23,130 nt of DNA from JBKPNX01 sp046732855 (GCA_046732855.1 JBKPNX010000016.1:1-23130); one strand, 5' to 3'. Numbered from the stretch's first letter, positions 14,813 to 22,468 are shown. Made by a program: numbers and translations. The notes: generated by a model not told the origin, from the letters alone.

Positions 14813-17544
14813 TTTTAAAGGCAAGGAAGGGCTATAAGGCGCTCGCCCTAGCCCTCCTTGTATTTTCCACAAGCATTGCTTCGAGTGGGTACAAAATCCA
14901 TCTCGAATACGGTCGCATAACCAAAAAATTCCTGCCCAGTCTATGGGCGGCCGCGCAAGCCGAGATCGAGCTTCTTCGACTCTTGGACGCGCTAAATAGA
15001 TACGTTCGCGAGGACGCGCCGGTCGATTCTGATCAGCTGGTGGAGCGGTTCTACATTCTGTGGAGCCGCATCCCGCTGCTGCTCAGCGGCACCGAGTCGG
15101 TGCATGTGCGCGCAGCCGAAGGGGCCGTGCAGCTCATTCAACAACTAGACCAAACATTGACTGCCTTGGAACAGGACATTCTTTCGCTACGCAAGGGGGA
15201 CTATGCGACTTTTTATCGAATCCATTCTCAGTTACATCAATATACTACGCCCATTCACAAGATTACCGCGCGAACCATGCTCAAGGATGAAGAGGTTGCA
15301 GAGGCGCAGCGGGAGGACATTCGCAATCTGTATTGGGAACTCTCCGGATACTTTCTTGCCATTATTGCCAGCGCCATTGTTCTGGTAGCGCTGCTGTTCA
15401 AGGAATTCAGCAAGGTCAACGGCCTGCTACGAATCGCTCATGCTGCGGAGGCGACGGTATCGGCAGCGAGGGCACAGCTGCGGGCGGTGATGGATGCGGT
15501 ACCGGCCCGGATCGCCGCCCGCGACTCGAACGGCAGGTATATCTTCCGTAACAAGTACAGCATGGACTGGATTCACGGCGTTGGTCCCGATGGCGAGACT
15601 CCCAGTCTGGCGGAGGACGAACTCGACCGCTCGGTGTTCGAGACCGGTGAGATCGTGCCTCTGTTTGAGCGGGAGGAGGTCGATCAGCAGCATGGCGTCC
15701 ACGTCTGGCTGACCACCAAGGTGCCGCTCGAGGAAGAGGCCGGCCGCATCACCGGCGTGGTCACGGTGTCGCTCGACATCACCCAGCAGAAGGAGGCGCA
15801 AAAGCTCAACACCTTGCTCGCGACCGCGGTCGAGCACGCCGGCGACGTGATCGAGATCGCCGATGCGGAAAGCCACTTCGAATACGTCAACGCGGCGTTC
15901 GAGCGGATCTCCGGGTACAGCCGCGCCGAGGCGCTCGGCCAGACGCCGTTCTCGCTGCTCATGAGCGATCGAGACGACGAGGCGCATTACCGCGCCGTGC
16001 AGAGCGCCATCGCGGGCGGTCAGGTGTGGCACGGCACGCTGACCGGCCGGCGCAAGGACGGCACCCTCTACGAACAGGAAGCCACGATCTCGCCGGTGCG
16101 CGATGCCGAGGGCGTGATCACCCACTACGTCGCGGTCAAACGCGACATCACCGAGCGACTGCAGACCCAGGCGCGGATCTGGCATCTCGCGCATCACGAT
16201 GCACTCACCGACCTGCCCAATCGGGTGCTGTTCCAGGATCGGCTGCAGCAGGCGGTCGCTCAGGCACACCGCACCGGCCAGCTGATCGCGATCCTGTTCA
16301 TCGACCTCGACAACTTCAAGGACGTGAACGACGCGCTCGGGCACGAGTTCGGTGACCTCCTGCTCAAGGCGGTGACGCTGCGGCTGCGCGGCTGCACGCG
16401 CGAGACCGACACGGTCGCCCGCCTCGGCGGTGACGAGTTCGCGCTCATCCATACCGGGCTGGGGCGCTCCGAGTGGGCCGCCAAGCTGGCGGAGAAGGTG
16501 CTGGACCGGCTGTCGGAGCCGTTCTCGCTCGAGGGTCAGGAGGTGCACGTCAGCGCGAGCATCGGTGTGACGATCTGCCCGCTCGACCACGACGATCCGC
16601 AGCAGATCGTGAAGAACGCCGACATGGCGATGTACCGGGCGAAGAACACCGGCCGCTCGAACTATCAGTTCTACAGAGAGGAAATGAATCTCGCTTTTCA
16701 GGCGCGCAAAGCGCTGGAACGTGATCTGCGCAAGGCGCTGCCGAACGGCGAGCTCGAGGTGTTCTATCAGCCCCAGATCGATGCGCGCCGCAATTTGATC
16801 ATTGGCGCCGAGGCTCTGATCAGGTGGCCGCATCCCGAGCGCGGCATGATCTCGCCGGCGGAGTTCGTGCCGATCGCCGAGGAATGCGGCTTGATCGTCC
16901 CACTCGGCGAGTGGGTATTGCAGACCGCCTGCAATCAGAACAAGACCTGGCAGAATCTCGGCCTGCCGCCGATCCGCGTCGCGGTCAACCTCTCGGCGGC
17001 GCAGTTCCTCTACCGCGACCTGGTGGCCAGCGTGGTCCGCATGCTAGGCACCAGCGGCCTCGACTATGCCTATCTGGAGTTGGAGATCACTGAAGGCATC
17101 TTGATGCGGGAAACGGAGGTGACGATCAACACGCTCCGGCGCCTGAGCGAACTCGGGATTCAGATCGCCGTCGACGATTTTGGCACCGGCTACTCGAGCA
17201 TGGCGTACCTGAAGCGGTTCCCGGTCAATAAGATCAAGATCGACCGGGCGTTCGTGACCGACGTCACGACCGATCGCGGCGATGCCGCGATCGTCGGCGC
17301 GGTGATCGGCCTGGCGCACGGCCTGGGCCTGACCGTGGCGGCCGAGGGCGTGGAGACGATGGAGCAGGCGGAGCATCTGCGCGCGCGCGGCTGCGACGAG
17401 CTCCAGGGCTATTATTTCGGCCGACCGGTGCCGGCCAGCGAATTCGAGCGGCGCCTCCGAGAACTGGCCCCCGAAAGGCCGCCGATGACTGCTTACGGTC
17501 ATGCGCTCGCGGACAGCTCGCTTTTGGCTTCCAGCAACGATTGA
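14809..17544 (+). CDS. dcpA: Membrane GGDEF-EAL c-di-GMP enzyme with periplasmic sensor, DcpA-like
   Basis: A 911-residue inner-membrane protein. Two membrane segments (about 11-28 and 181-198) enclose a helical periplasmic region of roughly 150 residues; two PAS domains follow (about 222-330 and 335-450). The GGDEF domain is intact (GGDEF 540-544) with an inhibitory RxxD site at 531-534. The EAL domain is also intact: EALIRW at 668-673, NLSAAQF, ELEITEG, DDFGTGYSS and AEGVET. It can therefore be expected both to make and to break cyclic di-GMP. Overlap with the PruR-like gene fits the Agrobacterium arrangement in which the periplasmic pterin receptor sets the balance between the two activities. 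DcpA of Agrobacterium is shorter; the two PAS domains here add possible cytoplasmic inputs. The first 600 bases are far less GC-rich than the rest. Confidence 0.85.
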   Translation: MILKARKGYKALALALLVFSTSIASSGYKIHLEYGRITKKFLPSLWAAAQAEIELLRLLDALNRYVREDAPVDSDQLVERFYILWSRIPLLLSGTESVHVRAAEGAVQLIQQLDQTLTALEQDILSLRKGDYATFYRIHSQLHQYTTPIHKITARTMLKDEEVAEAQREDIRNLYWELSGYFLAIIASAIVLVALLFKEFSKVNGLLRIAHAAEATVSAARAQLRAVMDAVPARIAARDSNGRYIFRNKYSMDWIHGVGPDGETPSLAEDELDRSVFETGEIVPLFEREEVDQQHGVHVWLTTKVPLEEEAGRITGVVTVSLDITQQKEAQKLNTLLATAVEHAGDVIEIADAESHFEYVNAAFERISGYSRAEALGQTPFSLLMSDRDDEAHYRAVQSAIAGGQVWHGTLTGRRKDGTLYEQEATISPVRDAEGVITHYVAVKRDITERLQTQARIWHLAHHDALTDLPNRVLFQDRLQQAVAQAHRTGQLIAILFIDLDNFKDVNDALGHEFGDLLLKAVTLRLRGCTRETDTVARLGGDEFALIHTGLGRSEWAAKLAEKVLDRLSEPFSLEGQEVHVSASIGVTICPLDHDDPQQIVKNADMAMYRAKNTGRSNYQFYREEMNLAFQARKALERDLRKALPNGELEVFYQPQIDARRNLIIGAEALIRWPHPERGMISPAEFVPIAEECGLIVPLGEWVLQTACNQNKTWQNLGLPPIRVAVNLSAAQFLYRDLVASVVRMLGTSGLDYAYLELEITEGILMRETEVTINTLRRLSELGIQIAVDDFGTGYSSMAYLKRFPVNKIKIDRAFVTDVTTDRGDAAIVGAVIGLAHGLGLTVAAEGVETMEQAEHLRARGCDELQGYYFGRPVPASEFERRLRELAPERPPMTAYGHALADSSLLASSND

Positions 17545-17566
17545 AACTGCCGCTCGGCAGGCCCGC

Positions 17567-18340
17567 TCAGTTGGCGGCCATCGCTTCGTCCTGGCCTGGC
17601 AGAAGCCAGCCCAGATGCTGGCCACCGTCCAAGACGATCATCTGCCCCGTCATGGCGCGTGCGCTGAGGATGAAGCGCACGGCCTCGCAGATTTCTTCGG
17701 GCGTGGTGCCCCGCCCGAGCGGCATGGTTTTGCACATCCGCTCGAAACTCTGCTCGGTCTGATGGAAGCTGGGCAAGGTTTCGCCCGGCCCGATGCCGTT
17801 GATGCGAACGCGCGGGGCGAGTGCTGGGGCGAGAACCTGGGTGAGCGTCCAAAGGGCGGACTTGCTCACCGTGTAAGACACGAAATGCGGCGTCAGATTC
17901 CAAACCCGCTCGTCAATGATATTGATCACATTGCCCTCTTTGCCTCGAGGGAGCTGCTGCAGGAAACCCTGGGTGAGCAGCAGGGGCGCACGCACGTTGA
18001 CCGCCATGTGGAGGTGCCACGACCGGCACGTCACGTCCCTCAAGCTGTCGCGCTCGAACACGGAAGCGCTGTTGATCAAACAGTGCAGCGGGCCCAGGCG
18101 CTCCGCCGCTCGAGGAAGCAGACCCTCGAGGTCCGAATCCTCTGCCAGATCGGCGCGGATCGCGACGGCGTTTCCGCCGCCATCACGAATCGCAGCGACC
18201 ACCTCGTGCGCCTCCGTTTCGGACGTGCGGTAATGCACCGCCACGCCCCAGCCATGGCGCGCCAGATCCGACGCGATCGCGCGGCCCACGCGCGTCGCCG
18301 CCCCGGTCACCAAGGCATTCTTCGGCGCTCCTTCGGTCAT
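17567..18340 (-). CDS. pruA: Pteridine-reductase-like SDR, PruA/FolM-like
   Basis: A 257-residue NADPH-type SDR. Its cofactor motif is TGAATRVG (12-19), the TGxxxRxG variant characteristic of pteridine reductases (PTR1, FolM, PruA) in place of TGxxxGIG. NSAS at 90-93 followed by VFERD and the catalytic Tyr156 and Lys160 (YTVSK), then RINGIGPGETLPS, also fit that group. Such enzymes reduce dihydropterins such as dihydromonapterin to the tetrahydro form. The ATG at 18340 is preferred; a GTG at 18352 would add four residues. It lies 142 bases after folE on the same strand and meets the DcpA-like gene tail to tail with 22 bases between them, which supports a role in making the pterin that PruR senses. 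It may also supply reduced pterin cofactors. Confidence 0.82.
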   Translation of the reverse strand: MTEGAPKNALVTGAATRVGRAIASDLARHGWGVAVHYRTSETEAHEVVAAIRDGGGNAVAIRADLAEDSDLEGLLPRAAERLGPLHCLINSASVFERDSLRDVTCRSWHLHMAVNVRAPLLLTQGFLQQLPRGKEGNVINIIDERVWNLTPHFVSYTVSKSALWTLTQVLAPALAPRVRINGIGPGETLPSFHQTEQSFERMCKTMPLGRGTTPEEICEAVRFILSARAMTGQMIVLDGGQHLGWLLPGQDEAMAAN

Positions 18341-18482
18341 CGTCGCGGCCACGACGAGGAGCTCAGGCGCGACACGGGGCAGCGGGCACCCGCCCCCTCG
18401 ACCATCTGCACACCTCGCCTTGAGCCAGCGTCGCGAGACATGCCTCGCCCTACCTGCCGGCTTGACTGCCTTGGCGGCAGGT

Positions 18483-19178
18483 CTACTGCCACGACGAGCC
18501 CTCGATGCAATTGGAACTTGGCGCGCCTGGCGCGCCGACCAGCGCGAAGAATGCCCGGCCGAGCCCCTGATCCGCAGCGAGGCTGCCGAACTGCCGCGAG
18601 GTCACGAGCCGGACTCCAGCCTTGCAAGCGCCACGAGCGGCCAGGCATTGGTGCTCCGCTTGCACCACCACGGCGACACCCATCGGGTCGAGCGCTTCCG
18701 CGATCGCTGCGGCCAGCTCATCCGTCATCCGCTCCTGGATCTGCAGGCGGCGCGCCAGGGCATCGACCGCGGCGGCAATCGAGCCGAGCCCGACCACGTG
18801 ACGGCGAGGCACATAGCCGATGTCGGCATGGCCCATGAAGGGCAGAAGATGATGCTCGCAGAATGAGACGAAGCGGATCGCGCGTACAGCCACGAGTTGG
18901 CCCCCCGTCTCCGTCGCCATCAGGCTCCGCCGCAGCAAGCTCACTGGATCGGCCCGATAGCCGCCAAACAGCTCCCCGTATGCCTGGGCGACCCGGGCTG
19001 GCGTGCCCTGGAGATCGACGCGGTCGGGATCATCGCCGAGCCAGGCGATCAGGGTCCGGATCGCCCCTTCGGCCTCGGACTGGGTCGGTCGGGTGACGAT
19101 GGGGCGCTTGCGGGTATCGTCGAGCAGACGAGCTGTGAGGGATGCAGAAGCGCTGTGTTTGGACGGGCTGGACGTCAT
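18483..19178 (-). CDS. folE: GTP cyclohydrolase I
   Basis: Converts GTP to 7,8-dihydroneopterin triphosphate, the entry step to folate and other pterins. The zinc ligands are visible: Cys107 and His110 in FCEHHLLPFMGHADIGYVP and Cys178 in EHQCLAARG. GLGSIAAAVDALARRLQIQERMTDELA is the standard helix block with the tunnel-fold contacts. The catalytic core is preceded by about 30 polar residues. The ATG at 19178 is chosen over longer readings because AGAGGTGG lies just before it. The 231-residue length is normal. It sits between ribA and the pteridine reductase on one strand, with gaps of 85 and 142 bases, probably one transcript. The block after Cys178 (CKAGVRLVTSRQFG) differs somewhat from the usual RG.. 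pattern but keeps the key residues. Confidence 0.93.
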   Translation of the reverse strand: MTSSPSKHSASASLTARLLDDTRKRPIVTRPTQSEAEGAIRTLIAWLGDDPDRVDLQGTPARVAQAYGELFGGYRADPVSLLRRSLMATETGGQLVAVRAIRFVSFCEHHLLPFMGHADIGYVPRRHVVGLGSIAAAVDALARRLQIQERMTDELAAAIAEALDPMGVAVVVQAEHQCLAARGACKAGVRLVTSRQFGSLAADQGLGRAFFALVGAPGAPSSNCIEGSSWQ

Positions 19179-19263
19179 GAGCCACCTCTGCGCGTGGTTT
19201 GCTGGTTCGGAACGCACCTGCGGGAACCCGACCACAGCCGTCCTGCCCGATGGCCGTTCCGTC

Positions 19264-20490
19264 TCATGGCGACAGCGGCTTTCGGCCGGGGGACGGATCG
19301 AGCAGATGCCCGCTGCGCACCGCCTTGGTCCGCAAATAGGCCTCGTTGTGAGCGTTGCTCGGAAAGGCGAGCGGCACCCGTTCCACCACCGTGATGCCAT
19401 AGTGGGCGAGCGCCGCGAGCTTGTCCGGGTTGTTGGTCATCAGTCGTATCTTGGTGAACCCGAGCTGGCGCAGCATCTCGGCGGCAGGCCAGTAGAACCG
19501 CTCATCGGGATCGAAGCCCAGCGCGCTGTTGGCGTCGATGGTATCGAGGCCCCGGTCCTGCAGCGCGTAGGCGCGCAGCTTGTTGGCCAGGCCGATGCCC
19601 CGCCCCTCCTGCGCCAGATAGAGCAGGACGCCGCCCCCGGCCGCAGCCATGGCGGCGAGCGCGCCGCGCAGCTGATCGCCGCAGTCGCACCGGAGGCTGC
19701 CGAGCAGATCGCCGGTGAAGCATTCCGAGTGCAGGCGGGCAAGGACCGGCCGGTCCCGCCGTGGCTGACCGATGATGATCGCCAGATGGTCGGCGCTGCC
19801 GGTGCTCGGGCGGAAGGCGACCAGCTGCGCATCGGCCATCGCGAGCGGGATCTGCGCCCGGCTCACCGGCCGCAGGGTCATGCTGGCGCGCTGCTCGTAA
19901 ACCAGGATCTTTTCCGCAGCGATCAGCGGCAGGCCGCGCTCGGCGGCCCAGCCGGGCACCTCGTCGGGCGCAGTATCCAGCCGGGCGACCAGCGCGGCCG
20001 GCAGCAAACCGACCAGCTTTGCGAGTTTCAGGGCGGCGCTGTCATAGGGCTGCGTCTCGGCGACTTCGAAGACGGAGAGCAGCTCCGGCGGACCACCAGC
20101 GGGGGCGAGCGGATCGATCACGGTGGGCAGCACGGTCGCATCAAATTGGCCGCGCGGGCGGAGAACCACCGCGCCCGTCAGCTGGTCGCTGCAGCCCAGC
20201 GCGCGGGCCCGCTGCGCGCTGAGGACGAGCGTCGGCTCGCGCCCGCTCTGCTCCCTGAGCAGGGAGAGCTCCGACGGGCCGATCGCTTCGGCTGCCTGGA
20301 CCAGGGCGGCCTCACCGGTTCCGCCGCGAATGACCACGGGCAGGCCTTGGCGCAAAGCCAATTTGGCGAGTTCAGTGCCCAGCAACAGGATCTTCCCGGA
20401 TTGTCGTCTAGCGATAGCGTCATCTAAGACACGGTTCAATATCAAGTTGATTTTTTTCGCATTTAGCGCGCTAGTTAGATTATCATTCAA
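19264..20490 (-). CDS. ribA: GTP cyclohydrolase II with degenerate N-terminal domain
   Basis: The C-terminal half (about 205-390) is a complete GTP cyclohydrolase II, which opens GTP for riboflavin synthesis: HSECFTGDLLGSLRCDCGDQ carries the zinc ligands Cys257, Cys268 and Cys270, QEGRGIGL lies at 294-301, and LMTNNPDKLAAL follows. The N-terminal 200 residues occupy the place of the RibB (DHBP synthase) domain of RibBA proteins, but I find none of its acidic metal-binding motifs, so that half is probably not a RibB enzyme. The only in-frame start at the 5' end is a TTG at 20490 without a clear ribosome site, so the true start could lie a few codons inside. The first 100 bases are strikingly A/T-rich. 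It heads a likely ribA-folE-pruA transcript. Confidence 0.9.
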   Translation of the reverse strand: MNDNLTSALNAKKINLILNRVLDDAIARRQSGKILLLGTELAKLALRQGLPVVIRGGTGEAALVQAAEAIGPSELSLLREQSGREPTLVLSAQRARALGCSDQLTGAVVLRPRGQFDATVLPTVIDPLAPAGGPPELLSVFEVAETQPYDSAALKLAKLVGLLPAALVARLDTAPDEVPGWAAERGLPLIAAEKILVYEQRASMTLRPVSRAQIPLAMADAQLVAFRPSTGSADHLAIIIGQPRRDRPVLARLHSECFTGDLLGSLRCDCGDQLRGALAAMAAAGGGVLLYLAQEGRGIGLANKLRAYALQDRGLDTIDANSALGFDPDERFYWPAAEMLRQLGFTKIRLMTNNPDKLAALAHYGITVVERVPLAFPSNAHNEAYLRTKAVRSGHLLDPSPGRKPLSP

Positions 20491-20653
20491 TCATAAGTGG
20501 CTAGCCAGCAGCGAAGCGTCCGCCCTCCGAGCGCCGAGTGCTGAAGGCCCGGGGGCGGCGTTCATCGCGTGCTAGGGTTCCTGGAGTAGCCTCAGCGATG
20601 AGGCGGTTCCCGCATCCAGCGCCCGCCTCGATAGGCAGGGCGAGTGCGGCGCG

Positions 20654-21181
20654 ATGATGAGACCTCTGGACCTCGAGCTGAGCACCTACGAGCGGCAACG
20701 TGTGCGCCTCGAGGACCAGCATCCCGGCAAATTCGTGCTGATCCGAGGCGAGAAGATCGCCGGCATTTTCGAGGATTTCCAGAGCGCCTCGGAATACGCC
20801 GCCGACCGGCTCCAGCGGCAGGCGTACCTGATCCACGGCATCGGCGAGGAAAGGATGCGGATCCCCTCGGGGCTGCTCGCTGGCTTGGCGGCGATGTGCG
20901 CCGATGCTCGACGATCCGGGCCTCAGCGCAGCATATCTCCGCCAATCGCTCACCGCCACCGCCCGACGGTCGCCGGGCATGACGGTGGCGAGCAGGTTCG
21001 GTTAGCCCTCACGCTCGGGTGGAATGCCGGGGAAGAAGAAGTCACCGCCGACGACATCCGAGGCCCGAACTTCGCCACGGCCCGGGTGACGCCAACTTGC
21101 CGCAGATCTTCGCGCAGACGCCCGGCGGGAGCGCCGGCTGATCCGACCGAGATCCAGCTGCCGAGTGGCGGGCGGCGGTGA
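20654..21181 (+). CDS. Hypothetical protein, DUF5678-like N-terminus with anomalous tail
   Basis: The first 75 residues (YERQRVRLEDQHPGKFVLI region, GEKIAGIFEDFQSASEYAADRL, QAYLIHGIGEER) resemble a common small alphaproteobacterial protein of about 90 residues with the pattern 'Y...L...GKFV.I.G..V.G.F.....A'. After residue 80 the sequence turns into Arg/Pro/Ala-rich text unlike that family and runs for another 95 residues, overlapping the phage-gene remnant in a different frame. I read the front as a real gene, or the recent remains of one, whose own stop codon has been lost. The start at 20654 (ATGATG) has only a weak ribosome site. Function unknown. Confidence 0.5.
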   Translation: MMRPLDLELSTYERQRVRLEDQHPGKFVLIRGEKIAGIFEDFQSASEYAADRLQRQAYLIHGIGEERMRIPSGLLAGLAAMCADARRSGPQRSISPPIAHRHRPTVAGHDGGEQVRLALTLGWNAGEEEVTADDIRGPNFATARVTPTCRRSSRRRPAGAPADPTEIQLPSGGRR

Positions 21182-21318
21182 ACGACCTGTTGCGGGACTG
21201 GTCACCGCGTGAATGCATGGTCCCCCTGGCGCAATACTGCCGTCACCTCGCGATCACGCCGCGCCCCGCTCGCTGGTCGGCAGGCGTATCGATCGATGCG
21301 CGTGCTTGCACGGGCTGA
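21024..21318 (+). pseudogene. Decayed phage terminase small subunit (P27-like) remnant
   Basis: An ATG at 21024 after GGGTGG begins MPGKKKSPPTTSEARTSPRP and stops after 21 residues, the usual basic opening of P27-type terminase small subunits. In another frame, 21142-21318 reads DPAAEWRAAVNDLLRDWSP followed by RECMVPLAQYCRHLAI, which I recognise as the family segment 'AAEWR..VN....DWF.RE....L.QYCRH'. The two parts are separated by at least one frameshift and a stop, and the C-terminus is lost. No other phage gene is nearby, so this is an isolated remnant. Identification is by recall of the motif, not by search. Confidence 0.4.
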
Positions 21319-21369
21319 CCCACGCGTCCCCGGACTGCCATGCCGCCGCGGCGCACGCCGCCGCGCTAC

Positions 21370-21401
21370 TGCTGGTTAAAATTCCTAGATCGAGCTATAC
21401 T
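21370..21401 (+). promoter_or_regulatory. Promoter-like element, copy 2
   Basis: TGCTGG, eight A/T bases, CC, a GATCG and then TATACT with the same 26-base distance from TGCTGG as in the copy at 8655-8686. The A/T block itself differs in sequence (GGTTAAAATTCC here, GGAATTTTTTCC there), so what is conserved is the frame of GC bases and the spacing. If TATACT acts as a -10 element, transcription would begin near 21408, next to an ATG at 21410. Confidence 0.4.
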
Positions 21402-21409
21402 AGCCTCAC

Positions 21410-21484
21410 ATGGGACGGCCGGCCGAGCCGGGCATAGAGCGCGGACAGTTTGTGCGCGCTTGCGACCAAACGAACCCGAGCTGA
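21410..21484 (+). CDS. Possible leaderless mini-ORF across the single repeat core
   Basis: ATG at 21410 opens a 24-codon frame that ends CDQTNPS and stops at 21482-21484, so the CCAAACGAACCC core supplies the QTNP. The start lies about two bases after the transcription start expected from TATACT at 21396, so the message would be leaderless. At the first array the corresponding frame from ATG 8805 also reaches the core as CQTNP. The peptide may be accidental: the element could act as DNA or RNA. Confidence 0.2.
   Translation: MGRPAEPGIERGQFVRACDQTNPS
21466..21477 (+). repeat. Dispersed single copy of CCAAACGAACCC
   Basis: This 12-mer is identical to the core of the tandem array at 8852-9138, more than 12 kb away, and lies 65 bases downstream of the second promoter-like element. 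No further periodic copy follows it. Confidence 0.7.
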
Positions 21485-21559
21485 CCGCCGCAACCACAGA
21501 GTTAGCGACTCGCCACCCGCGGCCAGCGTCGCGCCGGCGGGGTCGTCGGCGAGAGGGTT

Positions 21560-22468
21560 TCAGGCAGCCTTGCCGCGCTCCGAAAGCCAGATGCCCCCCA
21601 GCACCAGCCCGAGCGCGACCGCGTGGAACGGCTCGAACGGCTCGTGCAGGATCAGCATGGCCAGAATCGAGGCGAACACCGGCACCAGGTTGACGAATAC
21701 CCCGGCCCGGCCCGGTCCGATCAGCGCCACGCCCTGGATGAAGAAGATCTGCGCAAGGAACGAGGGAAACAGCGTGACCAGCGCGAGGATCAGCCAGCCG
21801 GCCGGGGTCGGCCATTGGAACCGGCCGAGCGCCGCCTCGCCGAGTGCCAGCGGCAAGGAGGTGATGAACGCGGCGCACGCCAGCCCGGTGAACAGGCTGA
21901 GCGGAGAGACCGGCGGCCGGCGGCTCAGGCCCACGGTGTAGCCGGCGTAAAGCGCGCACGCGGCGATCATCAGGACATCGCCGGAGTTGAGCGCGAATCC
22001 GGCGAGGCGCGCGAGTTCGCCGCCCGACGCGACGATCGCCACGCCGACGATGGTGACCAGCACTCCGGCCGCCTGGAGGCCGCCGACCGGCGTCCGATAC
22101 GCGACGAACGCGCCGATCAGGACGAACACCGGAAGCGCGCCCTGAATGATCCCGAGGTTCACCGCCGTGGTCCAATGCGCGGCGATGTAGAACATCGCGT
22201 TGAAGATCGTGAAGCCGACCGCGCCCATGACCGCGACGAACGGCAGGTGCTGGCGCATCACCGGCCAGTCGCGCCGCATCTGGGCGTTGGCGAACACTAC
22301 CAGCAGGGCAAGCGCGCCGAGCCAGCGCAGGCTGACCAGCGCCATCGGCGAGACCTCGCCGACGGCAAGCCGCCCGAGGATCGCGTTGCCGGCCCAGCAC
22401 ATCGCGGTGAGCGTGAGCAGGACGTAGGCGCGCCCGCTCGTCCGGCCGTGCCGCAGGGTCGCGCTCAT
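21560..22468 (-). CDS. DMT-superfamily transporter (two EamA domains)
   Basis: A 302-residue inner-membrane protein with ten predicted membrane helices in two EamA repeats. Typical family segments are AMCWAGNAILGRLAVGEVSP in the first helix, LRWLGALALL, NAMFYIAAHWTTAVNLGII, and in the second half PAGWLILALVTLFPSFLAQIFFIQG and a closing PVFASILAMLILHEPF. The substrate cannot be predicted; members export amino acids, metabolites or drugs. The ATG at 22468 has a weak ribosome site but fits the family start. It is not in an operon with its neighbours. Confidence 0.88.
   Translation of the reverse strand: MSATLRHGRTSGRAYVLLTLTAMCWAGNAILGRLAVGEVSPMALVSLRWLGALALLVVFANAQMRRDWPVMRQHLPFVAVMGAVGFTIFNAMFYIAAHWTTAVNLGIIQGALPVFVLIGAFVAYRTPVGGLQAAGVLVTIVGVAIVASGGELARLAGFALNSGDVLMIAACALYAGYTVGLSRRPPVSPLSLFTGLACAAFITSLPLALGEAALGRFQWPTPAGWLILALVTLFPSFLAQIFFIQGVALIGPGRAGVFVNLVPVFASILAMLILHEPFEPFHAVALGLVLGGIWLSERGKAA

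Noticed and set aside
14207..14872. 221-codon minus-strand frame opposite the PruR-like gene
   Set aside because: No ribosome site and His/Gln/Arg-rich antisense text; the plus-strand gene has a signal peptide, a good ribosome site and a four-base overlap with the next gene.
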